Source: an uncultured Prevotellaceae bacterium
GTDB lineage: Bacteria > Bacteroidota > Bacteroidia > Bacteroidales > Bacteroidaceae
Assembly: GCA_900318795.1 (NCBI GenBank)
Contig: ONLU01000023.1
Location: 1-38,000 of the forward strand
Length of the DNA stretch: 38,000 nucleotides
Direction of reading: 5' to 3'
Positions 8,770-17,655 of the stretch are shown piece after piece (the first letter of the stretch is position 1; each line of letters starts with the position of its first letter). A model generated the notes under the pieces. That model did not search any database. It was not told where the DNA came from and was given only the letters and a program-made list of their open reading frames with translations. Both the position numbers and the translations under genes were made by a program.

Positions 8770-9867
8770 TTATATCTTCAGGTGGCAGTCTATCTCCCGC
8801 CTCATCTTGCGCGTTTGCCGGTCGTCCGTAGGCAACACAGGCATGAAGCCTTCAGTCAGTCCTGTCAGTTCTGCTGCCACTTGCATCAGCCGGGAAACCA
8901 TTTTCCATAGATGTCTTTCCTTCAGGTCCTCTGCCAGCTCCTCTTCTTCGCAGCCATGCTCGCGCAACTCGTGGTTCAGTTCTATCAGATGCTTGATGCT
9001 CAGTTCGTGGGCTGTTTCCCATTTCCTGAGTACTTTAAAGGTTGCCAACAACCGGTCGTTCTCAGAAGGAAACTCGTTGCCGATGGATTGCTGAATGCTC
9101 TTCGTCTCGACATAGTGCTCTGGCAGGAAGTAGTCAATATGCTCCACGTCAATGTCGGGAACTTCCAAACCCAATATACGTATGCCCCGCTGCAACGTGT
9201 TTGTAATCTGCTCTTGGTGACCATAGCAGAGCAACAGACGCCAGTCATCGCCCGATAGTGGAGCGACCGCCATATCTTCCGGAATCCAGCGACGGTCACC
9301 CGTTGTACCTGCAATAATCATGGCAAGCAGGGCCTGCCGTGTTTCGTTGCTCATCCGCTCCAGCGGGTTCGAGTCCAGCACTTTCTGATAGACGTCCAAG
9401 GTCTTCTTGGCCATGTCTTTGGCCGTGATGCTGTGGGTGACTACAGCATTGCGGATGATGACTGTGCGCGGATTCCATTTCAGCTGGTTCAGACATTCCT
9501 GTTCCATACGGCCTTGTATGATGACCGCATAAGCCTTTTGCACGATGTTGCGCTGATAGATCAACTGCTTGGGCAGCTTTTCTTTCCAGTATCCTTCCTC
9601 CCTGATCCACGGTTCCAGTTGGCCGTGAGGGGTCAGCACCAGGCGCGCACCCTGTCTGAGAGCCATGTTTACAATGCCTCTCGACGAGTTTCTCCAACAC
9701 CCATGCAAGTGCAGTATGTCATTGTGGCAGCCTCGCAACAGTGTCTTGGCTTGTTCTGCCTCAGTGGCAATATAGTTTTCAGCATCCCTTCCCATGTTGT
9801 CAGTCAACAGCTTGACGTGCTGGCCTGTCATGGTGTCTTTGTCTTCGTAGTAGTGCAGAATCCGCAT
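8770..9867 (-). CDS. Glycosyltransferase with a GT4-like N-terminal half and an unrelated helical C-terminal half
   Basis: Residues 1 to about 150 of this 365-residue protein look like the acceptor-side half of a GT-B glycosyltransferase. They include DILHLHGCWRNSSRGIV, LVLTPHGQLEPWI, EKLPKQLIYQRNIVQKAYAVI and a PRTVIIRNAV ending, as in GT4 enzymes that work on surface glycans. The rest does not look like the GT-B donor-sugar domain. I find no GPGxxEGFG-like loop or E-x7-E motif; instead there is a charged, mostly helical region (about 150-365) that I do not recognise. The gene follows the small GT2 gene by 26 bases in the lysC-lysA-GT2-GT block. It may need the GT2 protein as partner, or may bind glycan without transfer. 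Catalytic function is uncertain. Confidence 0.7.
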   Translation of the reverse strand: MRILHYYEDKDTMTGQHVKLLTDNMGRDAENYIATEAEQAKTLLRGCHNDILHLHGCWRNSSRGIVNMALRQGARLVLTPHGQLEPWIREEGYWKEKLPKQLIYQRNIVQKAYAVIIQGRMEQECLNQLKWNPRTVIIRNAVVTHSITAKDMAKKTLDVYQKVLDSNPLERMSNETRQALLAMIIAGTTGDRRWIPEDMAVAPLSGDDWRLLLCYGHQEQITNTLQRGIRILGLEVPDIDVEHIDYFLPEHYVETKSIQQSIGNEFPSENDRLLATFKVLRKWETAHELSIKHLIELNHELREHGCEEEELAEDLKERHLWKMVSRLMQVAAELTGLTEGFMPVLPTDDRQTRKMRREIDCHLKI

Positions 9868-9893
9868 GGTGTTCTTATTAAGTTAAATGGAAA

Positions 9894-10508
9894 TCAGAAC
9901 CACGTCTTCAGCCAAAGTGCCAACAGTTGACCTCCCTTGATGTCCTGGTCAAAGTATTTCAAGGCTTCAAAAGCCTTCTCTTTCCTTACCGCAAAGGCAT
10001 CATACAATCCCCTCTGTAGTTTCAGACATTGTCCATGGTGCCCGCGTCCGGACTTCCGCTCAGCCTTCTGCACCAGCGCCTGCAAGTCCTCCAGGCTCGT
10101 AGCAACCACATGCGTCACCTGTTTGTTCTTGTGGCTGGTGTATACCACAGACGCCTCACCGTCAGCAAGCCCCGTCAGCCACACAGGCGAAACGGGGGGA
10201 CGGTTAATATCACCAAAAACCAGATACTGGCCTTTGGCTGCTTTGATTCCAATGCTCAAGGCCAGTCTAATCCTGCTGGGATTGGGTACCACTGACTTGG
10301 GCAGAAACGTCGTGTATAGGTTGCTGTGCTCCAACAGCAGACGTTGCAGCACGTCTGGGGTGTCGTCAGAAGACATATCATCTACCACAATTACCTGTGC
10401 ACCTGCTTCTTGGGCAATGTTTAGGAACTGCGGCAGGTTTTCTTCCAGATTAGCCGCCTGGTCGTGTACTACAATAATGATAGATATAGACGCTGTCTCT
10501 TTTTCCAT
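9894..10508 (-). CDS. Small GT2-family glycosyltransferase-like protein
   Basis: The 204-residue protein has the start of a GT-A fold: SISIIIVVHDQAANLEENLPQF, VIVVDDMSSDDTPDVLQ and GIKAAKGQYLVFGDINRPP. In active GT2 enzymes the last block carries a D-x-D metal site; here it reads D-I-N, and the catalytic-base and lid regions are short. It is well below the usual GT2 size. The region after residue 120 includes a GRGHHGQCLKLQRGLYDAFAVRK stretch that may take the place of the acceptor lid. It starts four bases after lysA stops and sits ahead of the GT4-like gene. The pair may act together, but the substrate is unknown. Confidence 0.75.
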   Translation of the reverse strand: MEKETASISIIIVVHDQAANLEENLPQFLNIAQEAGAQVIVVDDMSSDDTPDVLQRLLLEHSNLYTTFLPKSVVPNPSRIRLALSIGIKAAKGQYLVFGDINRPPVSPVWLTGLADGEASVVYTSHKNKQVTHVVATSLEDLQALVQKAERKSGRGHHGQCLKLQRGLYDAFAVRKEKAFEALKYFDQDIKGGQLLALWLKTWF

Positions 10509-10512
10509 ATTG

Positions 10513-11670
10513 TTATAGTTCTTCGCTCAAATAGCCTTGAGGCAGTCTGCGACAGTTATACTGCGATGCCATGATTTCACCATAGGCCCCGGCAGAGCGT
10601 ATCGCCAGCAGGTCGCCCCGGTGACAACGGTTCAGGTCCGTCTGCTTGGCAAAGACATCTGTCGACTCGCAGATAGGCCCCACCACATCGTAAGCCTCTT
10701 TAGGCTCCTCGCTGGTGATGTTCTCAATCTTGTGGTAAGCCTGGTAGAGTGCAGGACGCACAAGGTCGGTGAATCCAGCATCGACGATGCAGAAGCGTTT
10801 GACGGCCCCTTCTTTTATATATAAGGTACGCGTTATCAGACTTCCGCATTGTCCTACCACAGCTCGTCCCAGCTCAAAGTGCAGGGTCTGTCCCGTGCGC
10901 AGCTTCAACTTTTTGGCATAGGTGTTAAAATAGTCGTGGAAGTCTGGAACGGGAACACGGTTGGGGTGCTGGTAGTCAATGCCCAGTCCTCCACCCACAT
11001 TGATGTGCTCAACGCTGATGCGGTGACGCTCCAGTTCCTTTTGCAACTCGTTGACACGGTTACACAGCGCTTCAAAGTCACCCATGTCCAGTATCTGGCT
11101 GCCTATGTGGAAGTGCAGTCCCACCACCTTAATGTGGGCCATCTGACTGGCTTCCTCTATGACCTTCAGCATGTCTCGCATGTCGATACCAAACTTGTTC
11201 TCTGCCAGTCCTGTCGTGATGTTGGCATGTGTATGGGCTCCCACGTTGGGGTTCAGCCTGAATGCCACGCGGGCGGTTTTGCCTTTTTGCGCAGCCAGTT
11301 GATTGATAATCTCCAGTTCAGGTATGCTCTCCACATTGAAGCAGAAGATGTCGTTATCCAGTCCGAGATTGATTTCCCAGTCAGCCTTACCGACACCGGC
11401 ATAGACAATCTTGTTGCTGGGGAACCCTGCTCGCAGGGCTGCTTCTATCTCGCCTCCGCTGACGCAGTCAGCACCCAGTCCTGCTTCACGGATGATGCGC
11501 AGCACTTTGGGATTGGCATTTGCCTTGACGGCATAGTGTACGCAGAAGCCCTCATGCTTCTTGGCTTCGTCATTGATAACCCGTAGCGTGTTACGCAGCA
11601 GCTCCGTATCATAGTAGTAGAACGGTGTCTGCATGCGTTCCAGTTTGTCTATAGGAAATATCCCTTTCAT
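10513..11670 (-). CDS. lysA: Diaminopimelate decarboxylase
   Basis: The 385-residue PLP enzyme converts meso-diaminopimelate to L-lysine and carbon dioxide, the last step of lysine synthesis. The PLP lysine is Lys49 in VHYAVKANANPK. Further family marks are LHFHIGSQI, the phosphate-binding NVGGGLGIDY, and the dimer-interface Cys motif GPICESTDVFAKQ followed by GDLLAIRSAGAYG. Length is slightly below the common 410-420, consistent with Bacteroidales versions. It follows lysC by 27 bases, so the first and last steps of the DAP pathway are co-transcribed. No lysine riboswitch is visible in the short gap. Confidence 0.97.
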   Translation of the reverse strand: MKGIFPIDKLERMQTPFYYYDTELLRNTLRVINDEAKKHEGFCVHYAVKANANPKVLRIIREAGLGADCVSGGEIEAALRAGFPSNKIVYAGVGKADWEINLGLDNDIFCFNVESIPELEIINQLAAQKGKTARVAFRLNPNVGAHTHANITTGLAENKFGIDMRDMLKVIEEASQMAHIKVVGLHFHIGSQILDMGDFEALCNRVNELQKELERHRISVEHINVGGGLGIDYQHPNRVPVPDFHDYFNTYAKKLKLRTGQTLHFELGRAVVGQCGSLITRTLYIKEGAVKRFCIVDAGFTDLVRPALYQAYHKIENITSEEPKEAYDVVGPICESTDVFAKQTDLNRCHRGDLLAIRSAGAYGEIMASQYNCRRLPQGYLSEEL

Positions 11671-11697
11671 ATTTGTCTAGCGTGTGTTGGGTGAGGG

Positions 11698-13017
11698 TTA
11701 TTTGTTGAACAGGTTGTCACTGAGCGACTGCAGGGCGCGCTTCTTGTCTTCTTCACGAATCAGGAACGAGATGTTGTAGTTCGAACCTCCGTAGCTGATC
11801 ATGCGCACAGGGATATTCTTCATGGCGTCCATGACCAGCGTCTCGAAACCGATGTTCGACCAGTCCAGATCGCCCACTACGCAGATGATGCACATGCCCG
11901 TGTCAACGGTCACCGTTCCATACTTCTTCAATTCATCCACAATTTCGCCCAGATGAGACGAGTTGTCGATAGACATCGATACGCCCACCTCTGACGTGCA
12001 TACCATGTCGATCGGTGTCTGGTAGGACTCGAATATTTCAAAGACCTTGCGCAGGAATCCAGTAGCCAGCAACATGCGGCTCGACTTGATCTTGATGGCG
12101 ATGATGTTGTCCTTGGCAGCTACGGCCTTGATCTTGCCATACTCGGTAGCGTTGCTGATGGTCGTTCCTTCAGCATCAGGCTCCATGGTGTTCAACAGAC
12201 GTACGGGAATACCGGCATACTTGGCAGGCTGTACACAGGTGGGGTGCAGAATCTTGGCACCAAAGTAGGCCAGCTCAGCAGCTTCTTCGAAGTGCAGCTG
12301 ATGTACGGGCTGTGTCTTGTCTACTACGCGTGGGTCGTTATTGTGCATACCGTCGATATCCGTCCAGATCATGATTTCTTCTGCGTCAATGGCTGCTCCT
12401 ATCAGTGAAGCCGTATAGTCAGAACCACCACGCTGCAGGTTGTCCACCTCGCCATAGGCATTGCGGCAGATGAATCCCTGGGTGATATACACCTGCTGGC
12501 CTTCGTTCTTCTCCAAGATGGCTCCCAGCTTCTCTTTGATGTAGGCAGGGTCCGGTTCTGAGTTCTTGTCAGTGCGCATAAAGTCGAGGGCGTTCAGCAG
12601 TACGGCCTTGATGCCCTGCTCCTGCATGTAGTTGACTACCATGTTGGTAGACATCAGCTCACCCTGTGCAATGATGCTCTTTTCCTCGAACGAGGTAAAC
12701 AGCTCCTTGGTAAACGAGCGCAGGTAGTTCATTTCTGATTTAATGAACTCGCTCGTCTTTTCCTTCATGGCATCAGTCTGGTAGAGCTCATCCACGTGCT
12801 TGAGATACTTGTGCTCCAGTTGGTTGATGACATCGTTGGCTCCGTCTGGATTCTTTTTATAGAGGTAGTTGGAGATGTCTACCAACGAATTAGTAGTGCC
12901 AGACATGGCTGAGAGTACCACAAATACGGGCTCCCCTGATTTGGTTACCAACTTGGTTACTTCCTTCATGCGGGCCGGTGATCCTACCGACGTACCGCCA
13001 AACTTCATTACCTTCAT
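11698..13017 (-). CDS. lysC: Aspartate kinase, monofunctional
   Basis: The 439-residue enzyme phosphorylates L-aspartate, committing carbon to lysine, methionine and threonine. The kinase domain begins with KFGGTSVGSPARM and continues with VVLSAMSGTTNSL and the nucleotide-site region GGSDYTASLIGAA, IMIWTDIDGMHNNDPR. The last 140 residues hold two ACT regulatory domains (IKIKSSRMLLATGFLRKVFEIFE and the C-terminal GDLDW...MISYGGSNYNISFLI), which normally bind amino acids for feedback control. No homoserine dehydrogenase domain is fused. Lysine feedback is likely but not provable here. It lies between ftsE and lysA on one strand, with a 43-base A/T-rich upstream gap. Confidence 0.97.
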   Translation of the reverse strand: MKVMKFGGTSVGSPARMKEVTKLVTKSGEPVFVVLSAMSGTTNSLVDISNYLYKKNPDGANDVINQLEHKYLKHVDELYQTDAMKEKTSEFIKSEMNYLRSFTKELFTSFEEKSIIAQGELMSTNMVVNYMQEQGIKAVLLNALDFMRTDKNSEPDPAYIKEKLGAILEKNEGQQVYITQGFICRNAYGEVDNLQRGGSDYTASLIGAAIDAEEIMIWTDIDGMHNNDPRVVDKTQPVHQLHFEEAAELAYFGAKILHPTCVQPAKYAGIPVRLLNTMEPDAEGTTISNATEYGKIKAVAAKDNIIAIKIKSSRMLLATGFLRKVFEIFESYQTPIDMVCTSEVGVSMSIDNSSHLGEIVDELKKYGTVTVDTGMCIICVVGDLDWSNIGFETLVMDAMKNIPVRMISYGGSNYNISFLIREEDKKRALQSLSDNLFNK

Positions 13018-13060
13018 AGTTTTTATTTTATTTGTTTTTACCTTTTTTGCTTTTTAACCT

Positions 13061-13819
13061 TTACATCGACAGGTCTTCACGGTCAGAGTAGTCAAGCACC
13101 TTCTTGGCCGACTGCACCTCTTCGTCATACAGCGACATGTTGTTGTAGTCTTTGGTGATGTCCTCCAGCCGTTTGTTGATACAGCGGTAGACGATGCCGG
13201 GATATTCCTTCAGCAGCGATGTGTTATGGGTGGTCATTACCACAGCAGTACCAGACTGGGTGATTTGCTTCAGCAACTCTATAATCTGGCGAGCCGTTTC
13301 CACATCCAGATTACCTGTGGGCTCGTCTGCAATGATGACCTTGGGCTTGTTCAGAATAGCCCGGGCAATGGCGATGCGCTGCTGCTCACCACCTGATAAT
13401 TCATGGGGGAAACGGTCACCCATGTCCTGCATATTCACGTCGCTGAGGACATCGTCTATGCGCTCGTTGATTTCGTTCTTGTCTTTCCATCCCGTAGCCC
13501 GCAGCACGAAGCGCAGGTTCTCCCTGACCGTGCGGTCGCCCAGCAGTTGGAAGTCCTGGAAGATGATACCCATCTGCCTGCGCAGGGCGGGAATATACTT
13601 TTGCTTCATTTCGCGTAAGTCGTGGTTCAGCACGAAGGCCTCTTCAGCCTCATGGACATCCAGTTCAAAATAGAGTGTCTTGAGCAGGGTGCTCTTACCT
13701 GCACCTACACGACCGATGATGTAGATAAATTCTCCTTCGTCTACATGGAAGTCAACGTCGCCAAGCACCAGAATGCCGTCTTTCTGATAAATATTCGCTT
13801 TTTTGTAATCAATGAGCAT
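13061..13819 (-). CDS. ftsE: FtsE-type cell-division ABC ATPase
   Basis: The 252-residue ATPase has a Walker [10 protein letters not shown] (residues 36-44), where most homologues have GPSGAGKST, a Q-loop IIFQDFQLL, the signature LSGGEQQR, Walker [14 protein letters not shown] and H-loop TTHN. The sequence around Walker B and the overall length fit FtsE, which with FtsX controls peptidoglycan hydrolases at the septum. A C-terminal extension of about 30 charged residues ([21 protein letters not shown]...) goes beyond the E. coli protein. No ftsX lies next to it, so its membrane partner must be elsewhere. LolD-type ATPases are the main alternative. It precedes lysC by 43 bases and may link envelope growth with DAP supply. 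Confidence 0.87.
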   Translation of the reverse strand: MLIDYKKANIYQKDGILVLGDVDFHVDEGEFIYIIGRVGAGKSTLLKTLYFELDVHEAEEAFVLNHDLREMKQKYIPALRRQMGIIFQDFQLLGDRTVRENLRFVLRATGWKDKNEINERIDDVLSDVNMQDMGDRFPHELSGGEQQRIAIARAILNKPKVIIADEPTGNLDVETARQIIELLKQITQSGTAVVMTTHNTSLLKEYPGIVYRCINKRLEDITKDYNNMSLYDEEVQSAKKVLDYSDREDLSM

Positions 13820-13842
13820 AGCGCTTATATGTTTTATTCTTT

Positions 13843-13891
13843 ACTTTAACCCTTAACCGTAAACCCTTAACCGTAAACCCTTAACCGTCAG
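13843..13891 (-). repeat. Seven-base-period array between hisIE and ftsE
   Basis: On the + strand seven units follow in register: ACTTTAA, then CCCTTAA and CCGTAAA alternating, ending CCGTCAG. In hisIE sense the units are TTAAGGG and TTTACGG. The array begins three bases after the hisIE stop and ends 25 bases before the ftsE start. It puts TAA into every reading frame. Confidence 0.9.
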
Positions 13892-13893
13892 TC

Positions 13894-14541
13894 TCACTTC
13901 ATCGTTCCTGCAGCCTTGGCCTCACGACGCTTCTTGTCCCAGTTGGGATCGTGACGCTGCTGCAGTTCTGCGGCTACGTCTTCAATGCGCAGCCCCTTCT
14001 CAGTGAGCATTACCAGCAGGTGGTACAACAGGTCGCTGGCCTCGTAGACCAGATGTTCCTTGCTGCCGTTGGTGGCTTCAATGACCGTCTCCAGGGCCTC
14101 TTCTCCAACCTTCTGGGCAATCTTGTTGATACCTTTATTAAACAGACTGGTGGTATAGGACCCCTCGGGCATCTCCTCTTTGCGACGGTCTATGAACGAT
14201 TGCAGCTCACCCAGGAAGAGTAGGGGGTTGGGGGTGTTGTCTTCTGCCCAGCAGGTGTCAGTACCAGTATGGCAGGTGGGACCTATGGGGTGTACGCGTA
14301 CCAGCAGCGTGTCCTGGTCGCAGTCTATCTTCATGTCTACCAGGTTCAGGAAGTGTCCTGATGTCTCCCCCTTGGTCCACAGCGTCTGTCGCGTACGGCT
14401 CCAGAAGGTGACATGTCCTGTCTCCAGTGTCTTCTCGTAGGCTTCTTCGTTCATGAAGCCCAGCATGAGTACCTGCCTTGTGTCGGCATCTTGTATGATG
14501 GCCGGCACCAGTCCGTCCATTTTCTTGAAGTCTATATTCAT
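13894..14541 (-). CDS. hisIE: Bifunctional phosphoribosyl-AMP cyclohydrolase / phosphoribosyl-ATP pyrophosphatase
   Basis: The 215-residue fusion carries out steps 2 and 3 of histidine synthesis. The HisI part (about residues 1-105) has the zinc and magnesium sites in [28 protein letters not shown]. The HisE part (about 115-205) is the helical pyrophosphatase with [32 protein letters not shown] and [14 protein letters not shown]. The fusion order is the normal one. Its start overlaps the end of hisF by four bases, indicating translational coupling. It is the last his gene of this cluster, followed by the heptad array. hisG, hisD, hisC and hisB are not in the window. Confidence 0.97.
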   Translation of the reverse strand: MNIDFKKMDGLVPAIIQDADTRQVLMLGFMNEEAYEKTLETGHVTFWSRTRQTLWTKGETSGHFLNLVDMKIDCDQDTLLVRVHPIGPTCHTGTDTCWAEDNTPNPLLFLGELQSFIDRRKEEMPEGSYTTSLFNKGINKIAQKVGEEALETVIEATNGSKEHLVYEASDLLYHLLVMLTEKGLRIEDVAAELQQRHDPNWDKKRREAKAAGTMK

Positions 14542-15296
14542 AATCTTACGTTTATTCCTTCGTTCTTTAAGTATTGTTTCAGTTCAGGCACAGGAATCTC
14601 TCCAAAGTGGAATACAGAGGCTGCCAGGGCAGCATCAGCATGTCCCTCCGTGAAGACATCTTTGAAGTGCTCTTTCTTTCCAGCTCCTCCGCTGGCAATG
14701 ATCGGGATGCTCAGTGCATCGCTCAACTCCCTCAGTGCTTCGTTGGCAAAGCCCTGTTTGGTACCGTCGTGGTTCATGCTGGTGAACAGTATCTCACCCG
14801 CACCTCGCTCCTGCACTTCGTGCGCCCATTCGAAGAGTCCTCGTTCCGTGCGCTCCCGACCGCCTTTCAGGTAGCAGTGCCAGCCGTCTTCGTCCATGCG
14901 GGCGTCAATGGCTACCACACAGACCTGACTGCCAAAGCGGGTGGTAATCTCGTCAATGAGTTCAGGACGGCGCAGGGCCGCTGAGTTGACACTCACCTTG
15001 TCTGCACCTGCATACAACAGCCGTTCTACATCACTCAACTCATTGATGCCTCCACCAACGGTGAAGGGGATGTTCAGTGTCTGGGCCACCTGAGTCACCA
15101 TATTGGTAAATGTCTTGCGTCCTTCAAACGACGCAGTGATGTCCAGGAACACCAGTTCGTCTGCTCCTTGCTCGGAGTAGGCTTTACCCAGTGCTACGGG
15201 GTCTCCTGCTGACCGCAGATTGATGAAGTTGGTGCCTTTGACAGTCTCACCGTCTTTGACATCCAGACAGGGTATGATGCGTTTTGCCAGTCCCAT
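14538..15296 (-). CDS. hisF: Imidazole glycerol phosphate synthase, cyclase subunit
   Basis: The 252-residue TIM barrel works with HisH to turn PRFAR plus ammonia into imidazole glycerol phosphate and AICAR. Catalytic aspartates are in [16 protein letters not shown] (Asp12 region) and [12 protein letters not shown]. The second phosphate-binding loop is [15 protein letters not shown] and the first [11 protein letters not shown]. Length and start ([12 protein letters not shown]) are standard. It lies 21 bases after hisA and overlaps hisIE by four bases. Confidence 0.98.
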   Translation of the reverse strand: MGLAKRIIPCLDVKDGETVKGTNFINLRSAGDPVALGKAYSEQGADELVFLDITASFEGRKTFTNMVTQVAQTLNIPFTVGGGINELSDVERLLYAGADKVSVNSAALRRPELIDEITTRFGSQVCVVAIDARMDEDGWHCYLKGGRERTERGLFEWAHEVQERGAGEILFTSMNHDGTKQGFANEALRELSDALSIPIIASGGAGKKEHFKDVFTEGHADAALAASVFHFGEIPVPELKQYLKNEGINVRL

Positions 15297-15317
15297 GGTT
15301 TTCTTTGCTTGTCGTTG

Positions 15318-16067
15318 TTACGATAGTTCGTTATTTTGTGATGCCGTTGCCGGGTATTTTGCTATGAGGTCCTTCAGGTCGATGCGGCCCTCGTAGATGG
15401 CTTTCCCGAAGACAACGGCAGGAATCCGGGCATCAGCCAGTGCCTTGATGTCATCTGCTGACGAGACACCGCCGCTGGCTATCAGATGCAGCCCGGGATA
15501 TGCTTTCATCACTCGTTGGTACAACTCAATGGCTGGTCCCGTCAGGGTGCCGTCCTTCGAGATTTCTGTACATAGCACCTGAGTCACCCCGGCATCGGTA
15601 TAGCGCTGCAGGAATGGCAACAGGTCTTCCTCGCTGTCCTCCTTCCAGCCATTGATGCTGATCTTGCCGTTTCTCACGTCTGCCCCGAGTATCATGCGCT
15701 CAGCACCATATCGCTTGACCCACTTCAGGAAGAGGTCGGGTTGGGTGACGGCTATCGAACCGACAGTGACCATCTGGGCCCCGCACGCAAAGGCGGTCTC
15801 GATGTCTTCATCAGTCTTGATGCCTCCTCCGAAGTCTATCACCAGCTTCGTTTCCGACGAGACGCGTCGCAGCACGTCGCTATTGACAATATGCTTCGAC
15901 TTGGCACCATCCAGGTCTACCATGTGCAGACGCTGGTAGCCCAGTGCCTCAAACTGGCGGGCCATGTCCAGAGGGTCTCCGTAGACGGTCTTCTGGTCGT
16001 AGTCACCCTTGGTGAGACGTACGCACTGGCCGTTGATGATGTCTATGGCAGGAATCAGTTCTATCAT
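15318..16067 (-). CDS. hisA: ProFAR isomerase
   Basis: The 249-residue TIM barrel isomerises ProFAR to PRFAR, the substrate of HisF/HisH. The family opening MIELIPAIDIINGQCVRLTKGDY carries the catalytic Asp8, with the second catalytic aspartate in CTEISKDGTLTGP. Phosphate loops are IDFGGGIKTDEDI and LIASGGVSSADDI. It overlaps the end of hisH by four bases. Confidence 0.98.
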   Translation of the reverse strand: MIELIPAIDIINGQCVRLTKGDYDQKTVYGDPLDMARQFEALGYQRLHMVDLDGAKSKHIVNSDVLRRVSSETKLVIDFGGGIKTDEDIETAFACGAQMVTVGSIAVTQPDLFLKWVKRYGAERMILGADVRNGKISINGWKEDSEEDLLPFLQRYTDAGVTQVLCTEISKDGTLTGPAIELYQRVMKAYPGLHLIASGGVSSADDIKALADARIPAVVFGKAIYEGRIDLKDLIAKYPATASQNNELS

Positions 16068-16672
16068 AGTTCCAGAAAGTTTTTGATGATACCTTCTCCC
16101 ACCTTGCCGCTTTTCTCGGGGTGGAACTGACAGGTGTAGAAGTTGTCTTTTTGCAGGGCTGCAGAGTAGGGCAGTATGTAGTCTGCCACAGCTGCCGTGT
16201 CGTCACACACGGGTACATAGTAGGAATGTACGAAGTAGACGTAGGGGTTGGTGTCCAGTCCTTGGAACAAGGTGTTCCTTCCGTCGTCCATCTTGTTTCT
16301 TACGTTCAGGGCATTCCATCCCATGCAGGGTACCTTGTCCTCATGCTTCTCGGGGCGGAAACGACGTACATCGGCATCGAAGACACCTATGCAGTCTACG
16401 TCGCCTTCTTCTGAGTGGCGGCACAGCAACTGCTGACCGATACAGATGCCCAGTACGGGCTGCTGCAACTGACGGATGACCTCGTCCAGACGACGCTCAC
16501 GCAGATACTCCATGGCTCCCCGTGCTTCGCCTTGTCCGGGAAATATGACACGCTCAGCACGACGCAACTGCTCAGCATCGTCTGTCAGCAACGGTTCCAC
16601 ACCCAGGCGTTTCAGGGCATTGACAACCGAATAGATATTGCCCGCATTATATTTGACTATGGCTACATTCAT
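16064..16672 (-). CDS. hisH: Imidazole glycerol phosphate synthase, glutaminase subunit
   Basis: The 202-residue class I glutamine amidotransferase passes ammonia to HisF. The nucleophile cysteine lies in VLGICIGQQLLC (family form GICLGMQ), and the catalytic His-Glu pair in CQFHPEKSG near the C-terminus. The oxyanion/interface motif is RVIFPGQGEARGAM. It lies 26 bases behind purU and overlaps hisA by four bases, which keeps the two subunits and the isomerase in one translational unit. Confidence 0.97.
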   Translation of the reverse strand: MNVAIVKYNAGNIYSVVNALKRLGVEPLLTDDAEQLRRAERVIFPGQGEARGAMEYLRERRLDEVIRQLQQPVLGICIGQQLLCRHSEEGDVDCIGVFDADVRRFRPEKHEDKVPCMGWNALNVRNKMDDGRNTLFQGLDTNPYVYFVHSYYVPVCDDTAAVADYILPYSAALQKDNFYTCQFHPEKSGKVGEGIIKNFLEL

Positions 16673-16698
16673 GGTCCTCTCCTTTTCTCCACCTCTTC

Positions 16699-17562
16699 TT
16701 AGGAGAAGATGATGGTTTTGTTCTTATAGGTCAGAATCTTGCGCTGGATGTGCTTCGACACAGCGTGCGACAGCACGATCTTTTCCAGGTCCTTGCCCTT
16801 CAGCACCAGACTCTCGGGGGTGTCCTTGTGGGTGATGCGGGTCACGTCTTGCTCGATGATGGGACCAGCATCCAGCTCTGCCGTCACATAGTGGCTGGTG
16901 GCTCCAATGATCTTCACACCACGCTCCCAGGCCTGGTGATAGGGCTTGGCACCTACGAAGGCAGGCAGGAACGAGTGGTGGATATTGATGATATGGTGCG
17001 GATAGGCTGCAATCATCTCGTCCGAGATAATCTGCATGTAGCGGGCCAGCACAATGAACGAGATGTCCTCCTTCTTCAGCAGTTCCATCTCAGCCTGTTC
17101 CACCTCAGCCTTGTTCGAATGGTCCTTGTTGATAGACCACACATAGTAGGGTATCTGGAACTGGTCTGCCACATAGCGCAGGTCCTCATGGTTCGACACA
17201 ATGCACGGGATGTCCACATTGAACTCACCCGCCTTCCAGCGTGCCAGCAGGTCATACAGACAATGGCTCATCTTCGAAACAAAGATGGCCATTCTCGGGC
17301 GCTTGTCGCTGTAGTACAGCGAGAACTTCATCTGGTAGCGCTGGGCATAGAGTGTCGTGATGTAGTCGTATATCTTGTCGCGCGGAATCAGGAACCCGTC
17401 GAGCTCCCATTCTATGCGCATGAAGAACATTCCGTCCTGCTTGTCCACATACTGGTCTAAGTAGACAATGTTCCCCTGATTGTCCGTAATAAATTTGGTT
17501 ACCTCTGATATAATACCCTGTTGGTCAGGACAATGCAGAAGTAAAATGGCTGTTGGTTTCAT
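16699..17562 (-). CDS. purU: Formyltetrahydrofolate deformylase
   Basis: The 287-residue enzyme hydrolyses 10-formyl-tetrahydrofolate to formate and tetrahydrofolate. An N-terminal ACT domain (about residues 1-85, AILLLHCPDQQGIISEVTKFI) precedes the formyltransferase-like domain with the catalytic N-x-H in IINIHHSFLPAF and Asp in TAELDAGPIIEQDV. This order separates PurU from PurN. It is the first gene behind a strong promoter and lies 26 bases before hisH. HisF/HisH release AICAR, whose next use needs 10-formyl-THF, so placing a 10-formyl-THF hydrolase ahead of them may help balance one-carbon units. That link is inference. Confidence 0.95.
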   Translation of the reverse strand: MKPTAILLLHCPDQQGIISEVTKFITDNQGNIVYLDQYVDKQDGMFFMRIEWELDGFLIPRDKIYDYITTLYAQRYQMKFSLYYSDKRPRMAIFVSKMSHCLYDLLARWKAGEFNVDIPCIVSNHEDLRYVADQFQIPYYVWSINKDHSNKAEVEQAEMELLKKEDISFIVLARYMQIISDEMIAAYPHHIINIHHSFLPAFVGAKPYHQAWERGVKIIGATSHYVTAELDAGPIIEQDVTRITHKDTPESLVLKGKDLEKIVLSHAVSKHIQRKILTYKNKTIIFS

Positions 17563-17607
17563 GCTTTTTTATTCTGTTTTATTGTACGTACGCGTGTATA
17601 TTTCGCG

Positions 17608-17638
17608 CAAAGGTACGAAAAAACGAGCAAAAAACAAA
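17608..17638 (-). promoter_or_regulatory. Bacteroidetes-type promoter of purU-hisHAFIE
   Basis: Minus strand: TTTG (17635-17638), 19 bases, TACCTTTG (17608-17615), a full match to the Bacteroidetes consensus. The expected leader to the purU start is about 42 bases. Confidence 0.85.
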
Positions 17639-17639
17639 G

Positions 17640-17655
17640 GAAAAACAGCTTTTTC
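17640..17655 (-). terminator. Possible weak terminator after the DUF4923 gene
   Basis: Read on the minus strand a six-pair stem (GAAAAA with TTTTTC) closes a GCTG loop and is followed by a T-rich stretch. The stem is short and A/T-rich, so efficiency is doubtful. It lies between the DUF4923 stop and the purU promoter. Confidence 0.4.
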
